Origin: an uncultured Treponema sp.
GTDB taxonomy: Bacteria > Spirochaetota > Spirochaetia > Treponematales > Treponemataceae
Reading direction: 5' to 3'
Assembly: GCA_905372235.1 (NCBI GenBank)
Contig: CAJPOF010000001.1
Span: 30,469 to 94,468 of the forward strand
DNA length: 64,000 bases
The notes beneath the pieces were generated by a model. That model was not told the DNA's origin and ran no database searches. It was given only the letters and a program-made list of their open reading frames with translations. The position numbers were made by a program, and so were the translations under genes. This document shows, piece by piece, positions 42,046 through 50,038 of the stretch (its first letter is position 1; every line of letters starts with the position of its first letter).

Positions 42046-43639
42046 ATCTGATAATTTTTCTGTCTAGGGCGCGGATTTTTCTTACGTACGAATATCTTCC
42101 TTTCCAAAAAAAGCGAAGACGCCGTATCCTTTTTTCGTATATAAGTTGATTTTTTGCTTCTATGAATGCGCTGTGTCCCCATATGGAAACGCCCGTTTCT
42201 TTTACGGCTTTATAATTCATCACTTCAAGGAACGCTTTCTCCAAAGTTTTTTCCGTATAGAATCTGTCATGCTTTTTTACAAGAGAAAAAAGAATTTCGC
42301 TATCGATGGGAAGTCTTTCTCCCGGAAGCAAGAGATTTTTGTCAGGTTTTACAAGAAATTTAATCTTTCTAAAAATGCTTTTCGAAAAGATTTCTTCTCG
42401 CTTTTTTCTGTCGCAGATATCGCATCCGGAACAGACTGCCTGTTCCGCTCCTAATGCATCCAACAATTTCTGCCTGTGGCATGTCTTGCTTAAAGAAAAT
42501 CCTCTGACCGCAGCTTTTCGGCTTTTCTTTTCATATCCTCTAGTCTTTATCGAATCTTCGTAATTCCAAAGCATTATGGCATTTGCGACATTTCTATCCC
42601 GACCGCCTCGGCCTGCTTCTTGAATATAGCTTTCAGCCGTCGCAGGCGGATCTAAATGCACAACTGTCCGTATATCCGACTTGTCTACGCCCATTCCGAA
42701 AGCGCATGTTGCGCAAAGAACCGCATCTTTTCTGTCGAAAAACCATTTTTCAATCTGAGTTTTTTCATCCCGTTCAAGACCAGCATGATAAAATTTCGAA
42801 GTGCCATCCCCATAAGCAAGATTTATTTCTCTGGACATATCTTCTGCATGGCGGCGGGTGGAACAGAAAATTATCATCGGACCGTCCTCCGTTCCGGCAA
42901 GAAAAAGAGCAGCCGATTTTTTTGAGGCAACCTTGTAAACGTAGTAATGTATATTCGACCTGTCGCTTTCGCTTCGAACAATGTGCGCCTTTCCGTCAAA
43001 AAGAATTTTGCTTACGTCCGCAAGAACTTCCGGAGAAGCGGTCGCAGTGAATGCGGTAACAACAGGAACATTCAGTTTTTTAATCACATTTCCAAGGTTC
43101 AGATAACTTTTTCTGAATGAATTTCCCCACTCGGAAACCGTGTGAGCCTCATCTATGGCTATATGGGAGATTTTGCACTTGGAAAGTTCCTTCAAAAGAG
43201 AATCACTTTCCAAAACCTCAGGATTCGCTATTATTATCCTGTAGTTTTCTTCCTTGAGTTTCCTGAAATTTTCATTTCGTTCCTCCTCTGTCTGGCCGCC
43301 CCTGAAAACAACTGTCTTCAATCCACCCTCGTTCATTCTGCGTTCCTGGTCCGACATCAACGCGAGCAAAGGATATATTACAAGCGTCGGACCTTTCAGA
43401 ACCAAAGCGGGAGTTTGAAAGCATAGGGATTTTCCCGCTCCCGTTGGAAGAAGAACAATCTGATTGGAAATAAAATCCGAGTCCTCTTCGCCTTGATTTT
43501 CTGCGGCATCCATTATGTTTGCAACGACAAGACGCTGCCATGGAAACATATATTTTATTCCGAACGCATCTCGGCAAGCCAAAGCAATAGAATCATCAGA
43601 AAATACTTCGTCGGCTTCTATCTTAAAATCTTCTTCCAT
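41969..43639 (-). CDS. recQ: RecQ-type ATP-dependent DNA helicase
   Basis: Superfamily 2 3'-5' helicase. 'FPWQRLVVANIM' (Q motif/motif 0), 'VLLPTGAGKSLCFQTPA' (I), 'IDEAHTVSEWGNSFRKSY' (II and RecQ aromatic loop), 'AFTATASPEV' (III), 'IIFCSTRRHAEDM' (IV), 'CATCAFGMGVDKSDIRTVVH' (V), 'YIQEAGRGGRD' (VI), then the RQC zinc-binding Cys set (CHRQ...CSGCDICDRKK). No clear HRDC domain. Usual DEAH-type motif is IDEAH here. The last ~25 residues (very basic, RFRFRLRHRLRKFPHLRR) are antisense to the neighbouring small gene and may be recent read-through sequence. Confidence 0.93.
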   Translation of the reverse strand: MEEDFKIEADEVFSDDSIALACRDAFGIKYMFPWQRLVVANIMDAAENQGEEDSDFISNQIVLLPTGAGKSLCFQTPALVLKGPTLVIYPLLALMSDQERRMNEGGLKTVVFRGGQTEEERNENFRKLKEENYRIIIANPEVLESDSLLKELSKCKISHIAIDEAHTVSEWGNSFRKSYLNLGNVIKKLNVPVVTAFTATASPEVLADVSKILFDGKAHIVRSESDRSNIHYYVYKVASKKSAALFLAGTEDGPMIIFCSTRRHAEDMSREINLAYGDGTSKFYHAGLERDEKTQIEKWFFDRKDAVLCATCAFGMGVDKSDIRTVVHLDPPATAESYIQEAGRGGRDRNVANAIMLWNYEDSIKTRGYEKKSRKAAVRGFSLSKTCHRQKLLDALGAEQAVCSGCDICDRKKREEIFSKSIFRKIKFLVKPDKNLLLPGERLPIDSEILFSLVKKHDRFYTEKTLEKAFLEVMNYKAVKETGVSIWGHSAFIEAKNQLIYEKRIRRLRFFWKGRYSYVRKIRALDRKIIRFRFRLRHRLRKFPHLRRLALLRSCA

Positions 43640-43713
43640 AAGTTTATCCAGGTTTTCATCGATTTATATATAGTAAAACAAATCAAAAAAGTGAAAGAAT
43701 TTTTAATAATCCG

Positions 43714-43742
43714 GTGAAAAAAAAATCCCTTTGCGCTATATT
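43714..43742 (+). promoter_or_regulatory. Predicted promoter of the QueD-like gene, leaderless geometry
   Basis: GTGAAA (43714-43719), 17 nt, TATATT (43737-43742), 6 nt, ATG 43749; no ribosome binding site. Confidence 0.5.
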
Positions 43743-43748
43743 TTTTCT

Positions 43749-44153
43749 ATGTACGAAATTAGAGTTCAATCTGACTTTTCCGCGGCGCATTTTTTAAAAG
43801 ATTACAACGGAAAATGCGAGAATCTGCACGGACACAATTATCGTGTCTATGCCCATGCAAAAGGAGAAAAACTTGACGGCGGCGGAATGCTGATTGATTT
43901 TTCCAAACTGAAAGGCGCATTGAAGTCCGTGTGCAATGAACTTGACCACACAAACCTGAACGATATGCAAATATTTTTTCAAAACCCAAGTGCAGAGCGA
44001 ATAGCAAAATACATATTCGAAAAAATTATTGAAAAATTACTGGAAGACGGAATTGACTTAGGCTACACCAAGGGAAAGAAGGAAGCCTGGCTCTATGCGG
44101 TCGATGTTTTCGAGACGGATACGAGCAGGGCAAGATACACTATCGAAGGCTAG
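43749..44153 (+). CDS. queD: 6-carboxytetrahydropterin synthase QueD / PTPS family
   Basis: T-fold enzyme of queuosine precursor (or pterin) synthesis. Zinc ligands are visible: His in 'FSAAHFLKDYNGKCENLHGHNYRV' (AAH and HGH), and the catalytic Cys just before LHGHNY. Also 'GGMLIDFSKLKGALK', 'LDHTNLND', and 'NPSAERIAKYIFEKI' with the substrate-binding Glu region near the end ('AWLYAVDVFETDTSRARY'). 134 residues is a normal length. ATG 43749 fits the family start. No queC/queE neighbours are in the window, so QueD versus another PTPS role is open. Confidence 0.88.
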   Translation: MYEIRVQSDFSAAHFLKDYNGKCENLHGHNYRVYAHAKGEKLDGGGMLIDFSKLKGALKSVCNELDHTNLNDMQIFFQNPSAERIAKYIFEKIIEKLLEDGIDLGYTKGKKEAWLYAVDVFETDTSRARYTIEG

Positions 44154-44169
44154 ACGCACCGACGAAATG

Positions 44170-44934
44170 TCATAGCCTTACCGGAACTCCTTTTTTTGAA
44201 AGTTCTTCCTTTATTGAATGCACCGTATATTTTCCCGAATGGGTCATGGATGCAACCAAAGCGGCGGAAGCCTTTCCTTCCGTAAGAACGTCCACCAGAT
44301 GGGAAGGAGTGCCCGCTCCTCCGGAAGCTACCACTGGAACGGAAACTGCCTCCGAAATCATTTTTGTAAGATGCACATCGTAGCCGTCCAAAGTGCCGTC
44401 GGCATCCATCGAATTAAGGACAATTTCTCCGGCTCCAAGCGAGACGGCTTTTTTTGCCCATTCAAGAGCGTCAAGTCCGGTGTCAACTCTGCCGCCGTGA
44501 ATTGTAGTCCCGTAGCCGCTCGGCTTTGAAGAATCCTTCCTTACGTCCATTCCAAGAACTATGCACTGGCTTCCAAAAACTTTTGCGCCTTCGGTTATAA
44601 GCGAAGGATTTTTTACCGCCGAGCTGTTTAGGCTCACCTTCTCAGCGCCTGCAAGAATGGTCTCTTTTATGTCGTCTAACGTGTTTATGCCGCCGCCAAC
44701 TGCAAACGGAATGAAAACTTCCCGTGCAACAGCAGAAACAAGGCTCAATATAGGACCTCGTCCTTTAGCAGAAGCGATTATGTCGTAAAACACAAGTTCG
44801 TCCACGCCCTGCCTGTAGTATTCTGCAGCCATTTTTACAGGATCGCCTATATCCACATTGTTCAGGAATTTCACGCCCTTTGTTGTCCGTCCGTCTTTCA
44901 CGTCAAGACAGACGATTATTCTTTTTTTCAGCAT
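44170..44934 (-). CDS. hisF: HisF, imidazole glycerol phosphate synthase cyclase subunit
   Basis: (beta/alpha)8 barrel using ammonia from HisH to make IGP and AICAR in histidine synthesis. '[19 protein letters not shown]' has the catalytic Asp11; '[15 protein letters not shown]', '[15 protein letters not shown]', '[13 protein letters not shown]' (second catalytic Asp, here GMD where many have xID), '[26 protein letters not shown]' and '[13 protein letters not shown]' are intact. It overlaps hisH by 7 nt. No other his genes lie in the window. Confidence 0.95.
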   Translation of the reverse strand: MLKKRIIVCLDVKDGRTTKGVKFLNNVDIGDPVKMAAEYYRQGVDELVFYDIIASAKGRGPILSLVSAVAREVFIPFAVGGGINTLDDIKETILAGAEKVSLNSSAVKNPSLITEGAKVFGSQCIVLGMDVRKDSSKPSGYGTTIHGGRVDTGLDALEWAKKAVSLGAGEIVLNSMDADGTLDGYDVHLTKMISEAVSVPVVASGGAGTPSHLVDVLTEGKASAALVASMTHSGKYTVHSIKEELSKKGVPVRL

Positions 44935-45572
44935 AAATCCTCGCCGATAAAATTCTTTAATATCCGTATTCCTTTTTCGCCCGATTTTTCAGGGTGGAAC
45001 TGAAAAAGAAATACATTTTTCATCTGCACGCACGAAGGAACTTTCACGCCATAATCGCACACTGCTTTCACTAAAGAAAAATCGTCGGGGCAAATCACGT
45101 AGGAATGAACAAAATAAAAATCTGATTTTTCAGATATTCCTTCAAACGCGGAAGAACCGCCGTTTACGTAAGAAAGGTCGTTGTATCCTATGTGCGGAAC
45201 TTTAAGTTCGTTTTTTTCTGCGTCGATGCCGTTTTCCTTCCACAACGAAGAAAAATGACGTATTTTTCCGGGAATAAGCCCCAGGCATTCGGTATTGCCT
45301 TCTTCGGAATAATCAAAGACAATCTGACTTCCAAGGCAAATACCCATAAGTTTTTTTTCCGACAAAACACATTCTCGTAAAAAAAGGTCGAATCCCGTTT
45401 TTTTAAGCCGGCTCATCGCAAAAGCAGCGTCTCCAACGCCCGGAAAAATTATGCGCTTGCAATTTTCAAGGGCGGAAGGATTTTTAGATGTTAAAAAAGG
45501 TGCGCCAATCGAAGAAAGAGTCCGTTCCACGCTTGTGATGTTTCCTGCGCCGTAATCAATGATTCCTGTCAT
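44928..45572 (-). CDS. hisH: HisH, glutamine amidotransferase subunit of IGP synthase
   Basis: Class I glutaminase, supplies ammonia to HisF. '[17 protein letters not shown]' at the start, nucleophile Cys in '[13 protein letters not shown]', catalytic His in '[18 protein letters not shown]', and 'VPHIGYNDL' (usual HxGWN). 214 residues. ATG 45572 is chosen from the family start; a TATAAT element lies only 9 nt upstream and there is no ribosome site, so the mRNA would be almost leaderless. Confidence 0.93.
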   Translation of the reverse strand: MTGIIDYGAGNITSVERTLSSIGAPFLTSKNPSALENCKRIIFPGVGDAAFAMSRLKKTGFDLFLRECVLSEKKLMGICLGSQIVFDYSEEGNTECLGLIPGKIRHFSSLWKENGIDAEKNELKVPHIGYNDLSYVNGGSSAFEGISEKSDFYFVHSYVICPDDFSLVKAVCDYGVKVPSCVQMKNVFLFQFHPEKSGEKGIRILKNFIGEDLC

Positions 45573-45581
45573 AACATGATC

Positions 45582-45610
45582 ATTATAAAAATTAAGGAGA
45601 TTTAGTTCAA
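45582..45610 (-). promoter_or_regulatory. Predicted hisHF promoter
   Basis: Minus strand TTGAAC (45605-45610), 17 nt, TATAAT (45582-45587), 9 nt to ATG 45572. Confidence 0.6.
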
Positions 45611-45672
45611 TCAAACGCCATAAAAAACGCTTTCATAAAAAGAAAGCGGCGGAACGACTTTCAAAAAATACA

Positions 45673-45709
45673 AAAAAATCCCGAAGTCTACAAAGACTTC
45701 GGGATTTTT
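45673..45709. terminator. Terminator downstream of hsp20
   Basis: ATCCCGAAGTCT (45678-45689) pairs perfectly with AGACTTCGGGAT (45694-45705), with U runs on both strands. It ends the minus-strand hsp20 transcript. Confidence 0.9.
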
Positions 45710-45727
45710 AGCTTTCAATAAATTATA

Positions 45728-46165
45728 TTACGCTACTTTTATTTCTATTTTTTTTGGAAGCGACTTTTCCTTTCTCGGTAAAGAAATTTCAAGGATTCCG
45801 TTTGCAAAAGATGCGCTTGCTTTTTCAACGTCCACATCGTCTGAAAACTCAAAACTTCTTGAAAATTCGGAGATTTTCCTTTCTCTAAGAAGATATTTTT
45901 CTTCGGAAACAGTTTTTTCCGCATTTTCGTTTTCCGAAACCTCTTTACATTCCTCTTTTCGTGAAGAGATTGTAAGAATCCCTTTTTCTATCTGCACGTC
46001 AACATCTTTTTCGCTTCTTCCGGGAAGCTCCATTTTAAGCACATATGAATCATCTCGCTTTACGATGTCGACTTTTGGTTCATATTCCGAAGAAAACCTC
46101 GGAAATCCAATGGCATTTTCCATGCGTCCGTTCAAAAGAGAATCAAAAATTGAAAGTTCGTTCAT
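45728..46165 (-). CDS. Small heat shock protein (Hsp20)
   Basis: ATP-independent holdase. Alpha-crystallin domain (about residues 35-135): 'PKVDIVKRDDSYVLKMELPG' strand, 'DVDVQIEKGILTISS', a charged linker, 'FSRSFEFSDDVDVEKASASFANGILEISLP' with the A-x-x-x-N-G-x-L motif (split here), and the C-terminal IxI/V anchor 'KKIEIKVA'. 145 residues. ATG 46165 follows GGAGG. A short dyad lies in the leader. Confidence 0.92.
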   Translation of the reverse strand: MNELSIFDSLLNGRMENAIGFPRFSSEYEPKVDIVKRDDSYVLKMELPGRSEKDVDVQIEKGILTISSRKEECKEVSENENAEKTVSEEKYLLRERKISEFSRSFEFSDDVDVEKASASFANGILEISLPRKEKSLPKKIEIKVA

Positions 46166-46202
46166 ATTATGCCTCCTAAAGCATTTATAATTTTTCGTTT
46201 CG

Positions 46203-46217
46203 GTAAGCAAAGCTTAC
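46203..46217. promoter_or_regulatory. Dyad in the hsp20 leader region
   Basis: GTAAGC-AAA-GCTTAC is a perfect inverted repeat about 40 nt before the hsp20 start, just downstream of a minus-strand TATAAT (46222-46227). It is not a CIRCE or HAIR box. It may be a repressor site or RNA hairpin. Confidence 0.4.
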
Positions 46218-46384
46218 GCTTATTATAATTGCAAAAAGCGTGCCAAGTTTTTTTTATAGAGAAACCTCGTTTTTCCGCAAAAATCGATAAAAATTTGTGC
46301 AATAATTTAGAAAATCAGGTTTTGAGAACATATTTTTTTTGAAGCGGTGAAAATAAAATTAATTTCTACGAAATTTTTTTATAC

Positions 46385-46426
46385 CGAGTAAATTTTACTC
46401 GTATTGGTGAGTAAAATTTTCTTACT
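46385..46426. promoter_or_regulatory. Tandem operator-like palindromes upstream of eamA-type gene
   Basis: CGAGTAAA-T-TTTACTCG (46385-46401) is a perfect 8-bp inverted repeat; a second, weaker copy AGTAA-N7-TTACT (46410-46426) lies 25 nt on, within a similar GAGTAAAATTTTCTTACT. Spacing and similarity suggest two sites for one regulator. Confidence 0.55.
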
Positions 46427-46447
46427 AGGTGAAAAAATTCCGCTTTA

Positions 46448-46476
46448 TTTATCAAAAATCCCATTTGTGATAGATT
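46448..46476 (+). promoter_or_regulatory. Weak predicted promoter, leaderless geometry
   Basis: TTTATC (46448-46453), 17 nt, TAGATT (46471-46476), 7 nt, ATG 46484. The -35 is weak (3/6), but there is no ribosome site. Confidence 0.4.
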
Positions 46477-46483
46477 ATTTTTC

Positions 46484-47383
46484 ATGAAAAACCAAAGTAT
46501 TCCAAAAGGAATCGCATACATAATTTTTTCCGCATTATGTTTTTCTTTCATGGGGGCATTTTCGCACCTTGCCGGAGATATTCCGTTCATTCAAAAAGCG
46601 TTTTTCAGGAATGTGGTGGCGTTGCTTGTGTCCGTGGCGATGATTTCAAAAAACGGCTTTTCCATTTCGATTCCTAAAGGTTCTCTAAAATGGCTTTTTA
46701 TCAGGTCGGCGGCAGGAAGCATTGGAATTTTTGCAAATTTTTATGCGCTTGACAGGATTCCGATAGCGGATGCCGCCATTTTGAACAAAATGTCTCCGTT
46801 TTTTGCGATTCTTTTCAGTTTTTTTATTCTAAAAGAAAAAATAAAACCTTTTCCGCTTGTCTGCATTGTCCTTGCGTTTTTGGGGTCGATGTTTGTGGTA
46901 AAGCCTTCCAAAATCATGATGACAAGTTTTCCTGCGGTTGTGGCGTTCGTGGGCGGAATGGTTACGGGACTTGCGTATACTTCGGTGAGAAAACTCGGAA
47001 AATTGGAATGTGAAGGACCTGTAATCATCGCTTTTTTTTCGGCGTTTTCGTGCGTGGCGGTCGTTCCGTTCCTTCTGTTCGGATTTGAGCCGATGACACT
47101 AAAAGAAATACTTATTCTTGTGCTTGCAGGCATTGCGGCAAGCGGCGGACAATTCGGAATTACATACGCATATTTCAACGCAGCTAGCAGGGACATTTCG
47201 GTTTACGACTATTCTCAGATAATATTTTCTGCTCTGCTCGGGCTTGTGTTTTTCCGCCAAATTCCCGACAGGCTTAGCCTTGCAGGTTACGGAATAATAA
47301 TCCTTATGGCGATTTTTGTGTTCGTCTACAATAAAAAAGGGAAGATTGAATCTAAGACGGAAAATCGTCTTTCAGAAAAATAG
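46484..47383 (+). CDS. EamA/DMT-family membrane transporter
   Basis: 299 residues with ten predicted membrane segments and two EamA repeats: 'IAYIIFSALCFSFMGAFSHLAG' to 'FVVKPSK' (residues about 8-145) and 'AVVAFVGGMVTGLAYTSVRKLG' to 'FVYNKKG'. Family motifs include 'FAILFSFFILKEKIKPFPLVCIVLAFLGSMFV' (read in parts). The substrate cannot be inferred. Its 3' end overlaps murD (opposite strand) by 32 nt. Possible regulation by the tandem palindromes upstream. Confidence 0.88.
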   Translation: MKNQSIPKGIAYIIFSALCFSFMGAFSHLAGDIPFIQKAFFRNVVALLVSVAMISKNGFSISIPKGSLKWLFIRSAAGSIGIFANFYALDRIPIADAAILNKMSPFFAILFSFFILKEKIKPFPLVCIVLAFLGSMFVVKPSKIMMTSFPAVVAFVGGMVTGLAYTSVRKLGKLECEGPVIIAFFSAFSCVAVVPFLLFGFEPMTLKEILILVLAGIAASGGQFGITYAYFNAASRDISVYDYSQIIFSALLGLVFFRQIPDRLSLAGYGIIILMAIFVFVYNKKGKIESKTENRLSEK

Positions 47384-48860
47384 TTTTCACGCCGTCCATG
47401 AACTTTTTCCCTCTGTCAAATTCGTTTGAAAAAAGCTCGAAACTTGTCGCTCCGGGCGAAAAAACTACCACATCGCCGTCTGTAGAATGTGAATCGATAT
47501 ATTTTTTCAGTGAAGAAAGAAGAGTTTCAAGGTTTTCGAAAGGTCCTTTGTATTCGACATGATTTTTTTCAAGTTCTAAAATAAGTTTGTCTGTTCCTGT
47601 TCCGGAAAGAAGAAAAAGAGCCTTTGGGGAAGAACTTTTTCCTCCCTTTGAAAATGCGGCTGCCATAGCAGAAAACGAAAGAGCCTTGTCCGTTCCACCT
47701 GAAACCATGATGACATTTTTTTCGAAAGCGGAAAGGGCTTCGACTGCGGCTTCCGGGACTGTGGCGCAGGAATCGTTGTAGAATTTTACATTTTTATATT
47801 TGTGGAAATACTGAAGCCTATGCTCAAGCCCCTGCCATTCTGAAAGAATCCGCATTATTTTTTCAGGTTCGACTTTCATAAGATACATTACAAGGGCGGC
47901 GTTCAAGACATTCGCGCGCATATGCCTTCCAGGAACGGAAAGTTCTTTAAGTATCGTAATGGGTTTTTCCATACCTTCAAGGAAAAGTTTTCCTTCAAAA
48001 TGTCCCGACGAAAAATCTTCCCAAACTCCGTAGAATTTTTTTTGCGGAAGATTCCTTGAGTATCCAAGGACTTTTCCGTGTGTCTCGGAAGCAAAAAGGT
48101 TTCCCCACGAGGATGCGTTTTTGGGTTTGGGACATTCCCCGTCCGAGTCGTAGTCTACAATCGTGAAGTCGTTTTCATCCTGCTCGGCATAAATAAGACG
48201 CTTGTCAGCCACGTAGTCTTCCATGCCGGAATACCAGTTCTGGTGGTCGGGAACGATTTTTGTTATGAGCGATATGAAAGGTTTCAGCGATTTTCTTCCC
48301 CTTAGGTCGGAAAGCTGCCAGCTTGAAAGTTCAAGCACAACGGGAGTCGATTTTTGTGTTTCCTCAAGGAAAGTGAGCGGACTTACCGTTATGTTTCCGC
48401 CGAGAAATGCGTTGAATCCCGCTTTTTTTAAGCCGTAGTGGATTGCACTTACGGTGCTGCTTTTTCCTTTGCTTCCCGTAACGGCGATTATCGGAGAGGG
48501 CGAAAAATGAAGAAAAATCGAAATGTCGGTCTCGATGTTTTTTGCCTTTGCAAGGTATTTGTTCCCCTCGATTTTTACACCCGGATTTTTTATGACGCAG
48601 TACGCATCGGAAAAATCCTGAAGTCTGTGTTTTCCTAGGACATAGGTTATCCTGCTTTCAAATTCACTTAGCCGTTCCAGCGTCGGGAAAAGTGCGGCTT
48701 TGTCTTTCATGTCGGTGACGGTTACGGATGCCCCGTGCTTTACAAAAAATCGGACAGCGGCTTCTCCGCCTCCGTTCAGTCCAAGCCCCATTATTGTAAC
48801 TTTTTTTCCCTTTATGTCAGAGAGTTTTTCAAAAGCGCAGCCTTCTTTATACGTGTACAT
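47352..48860 (-). CDS. murD: UDP-MurNAc-L-Ala:D-Glu ligase MurD
   Basis: Adds D-glutamate to UDP-MurNAc-L-Ala. N-terminal UDP-binding Rossmann 'KVTIMGLGLNGGGEAAVRFF', P-loop 'IIAVTGSKGKSSTVSAIHYG', 'VVLELSSWQLSDL' (MurD signature SSFQL variant), 'ITKIVPDHQNWYSGMEDYV' (DHxDxH variant), 'GLEHRLQYFHKYKNVKFYNDSCAT' (GLEHR...NDSKAT variant) and 'VIMVSGGTDKAL'. 502 residues, slightly long. The SKGKSS P-loop and NDSCAT are deviations from TNGKST and NDSKAT. Last gene of murE-ddl-murD, GGAG before ATG. Confidence 0.93.
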   Translation of the reverse strand: MYTYKEGCAFEKLSDIKGKKVTIMGLGLNGGGEAAVRFFVKHGASVTVTDMKDKAALFPTLERLSEFESRITYVLGKHRLQDFSDAYCVIKNPGVKIEGNKYLAKAKNIETDISIFLHFSPSPIIAVTGSKGKSSTVSAIHYGLKKAGFNAFLGGNITVSPLTFLEETQKSTPVVLELSSWQLSDLRGRKSLKPFISLITKIVPDHQNWYSGMEDYVADKRLIYAEQDENDFTIVDYDSDGECPKPKNASSWGNLFASETHGKVLGYSRNLPQKKFYGVWEDFSSGHFEGKLFLEGMEKPITILKELSVPGRHMRANVLNAALVMYLMKVEPEKIMRILSEWQGLEHRLQYFHKYKNVKFYNDSCATVPEAAVEALSAFEKNVIMVSGGTDKALSFSAMAAAFSKGGKSSSPKALFLLSGTGTDKLILELEKNHVEYKGPFENLETLLSSLKKYIDSHSTDGDVVVFSPGATSFELFSNEFDRGKKFMDGVKTIFLKDDFPS

Positions 48861-48893
48861 AAAATCTCCGGGAAAATCCTTTTCTGTTCAAAA

Positions 48894-50024
48894 TTATCTT
48901 GAGGTTACAAGAGTTTCCTTGGCGGAAAAGCGAAGCAAAGCCTCGCCGAGCAAAATGTTCAGCAACTCTTGAAAGTCGATTCCTTCTTTTTCGCACATTT
49001 TCGGAAACATTGAAATGCTTGTGAAGCCCGGCATGGAATTCATCTCGTTGAAATAAAGTTTTTCGCCGTCATCTTTGTCGATAAAAAAATCAACACGAGA
49101 AAGACCTGCTCCGTCGAGCGCACGGTAAACCTTCTTTGCCATCGTCTTTACGGTTTCAAGCATATCCGGGGAAACGTCGGCAGGAATCTTTAATTCCGCT
49201 CCTTTCGGGTCTTTGTATTTTGCGTCAAAATCATAGAACGAGTGGCTCGGAATTATTTCACCCGGAACATACGCTTTTACGTTTTCCTTTTCGTCCTCGT
49301 AGGCTTGTGTTACGCTGTTTCCCGTAACGGAACATTCAATCTCCTTTGCATTTAGAGCTTTTTCGACAAGCACTTTGTCATCCCATCTGAATGCCTCCAT
49401 AATCGCATAGGAAAGATGCCTTTTGTCCGTCGCCTTTGAAGCCCCGTTCGAAGAGCCTGCACAGCACGGTTTTACAAAAAGCGGAAATCCGAGTTTTTCG
49501 GCGGCTTCGTCCAAAAACTCGTCATATTTTGAAGAATCGTTCAATTCGCTCCGCCTTATACAAAGATACGGAACTACAGGAATTCCGCTTGCACTTGCGA
49601 TAAGTTTCGCCTTTTCTTTGTCCATGGAAACTGCGCTGGCCAAGGTGGTGCAGCCCACATACGGAATGTCCGCCATCTCCAAAAGCCCCTGGACAGTTCC
49701 GTCTTCTCCAAAAGAGCCGTGCAAAACAGGAAACACCACATCAAACTCAAGTTTTTTTTCAGCCGTGAAAAAAGCGTTTTTTCCGCCGCCCGGACGGACA
49801 AAAATCTCGTTTTCTTCGCTTTCATCTATGCGTAAAGATGAGTTTTTTTCGCAAACTATGCGTTCAAGTTCGGTTTTGCCTTGCAAGAACCAGCGGCCTT
49901 TTTTTGTTATGGCTACAAGCGAGACATCGTGGTCTTTTACCAGTCCTCGGACAATATGGGATGCGCTTTCAAGAGCGATTTCGTGTTCGCCGGATTTTCC
50001 TCCGTATAAAACAGCAACTTTCAT
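48894..50024 (-). CDS. ddl: D-alanine--D-alanine ligase
   Basis: ATP-grasp ligase forming D-Ala-D-Ala. 'KVAVLYGGKSGEHEIALESA' at the start, 'VVFPVLHGSFGEDGTVQGLLEMADIPYVG' (split: LHGxxGEDGxxQG), 'PLFVKPCCAGSSNGASK', 'VLVEKALNAKEIECSV', 'YDFDAKY' and 'LYFNEMNSMPGFTSISMFPKM' (metal-binding E, N). 376 residues. I start at ATG 50024, directly after GGAGAAAAAC; the upstream TTG 50036 would include the ribosome site. 14-nt gap after murE. Confidence 0.95.
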   Translation of the reverse strand: MKVAVLYGGKSGEHEIALESASHIVRGLVKDHDVSLVAITKKGRWFLQGKTELERIVCEKNSSLRIDESEENEIFVRPGGGKNAFFTAEKKLEFDVVFPVLHGSFGEDGTVQGLLEMADIPYVGCTTLASAVSMDKEKAKLIASASGIPVVPYLCIRRSELNDSSKYDEFLDEAAEKLGFPLFVKPCCAGSSNGASKATDKRHLSYAIMEAFRWDDKVLVEKALNAKEIECSVTGNSVTQAYEDEKENVKAYVPGEIIPSHSFYDFDAKYKDPKGAELKIPADVSPDMLETVKTMAKKVYRALDGAGLSRVDFFIDKDDGEKLYFNEMNSMPGFTSISMFPKMCEKEGIDFQELLNILLGEALLRFSAKETLVTSR

Positions 50025-50038
50025 GTTTTTCTCCAAAA

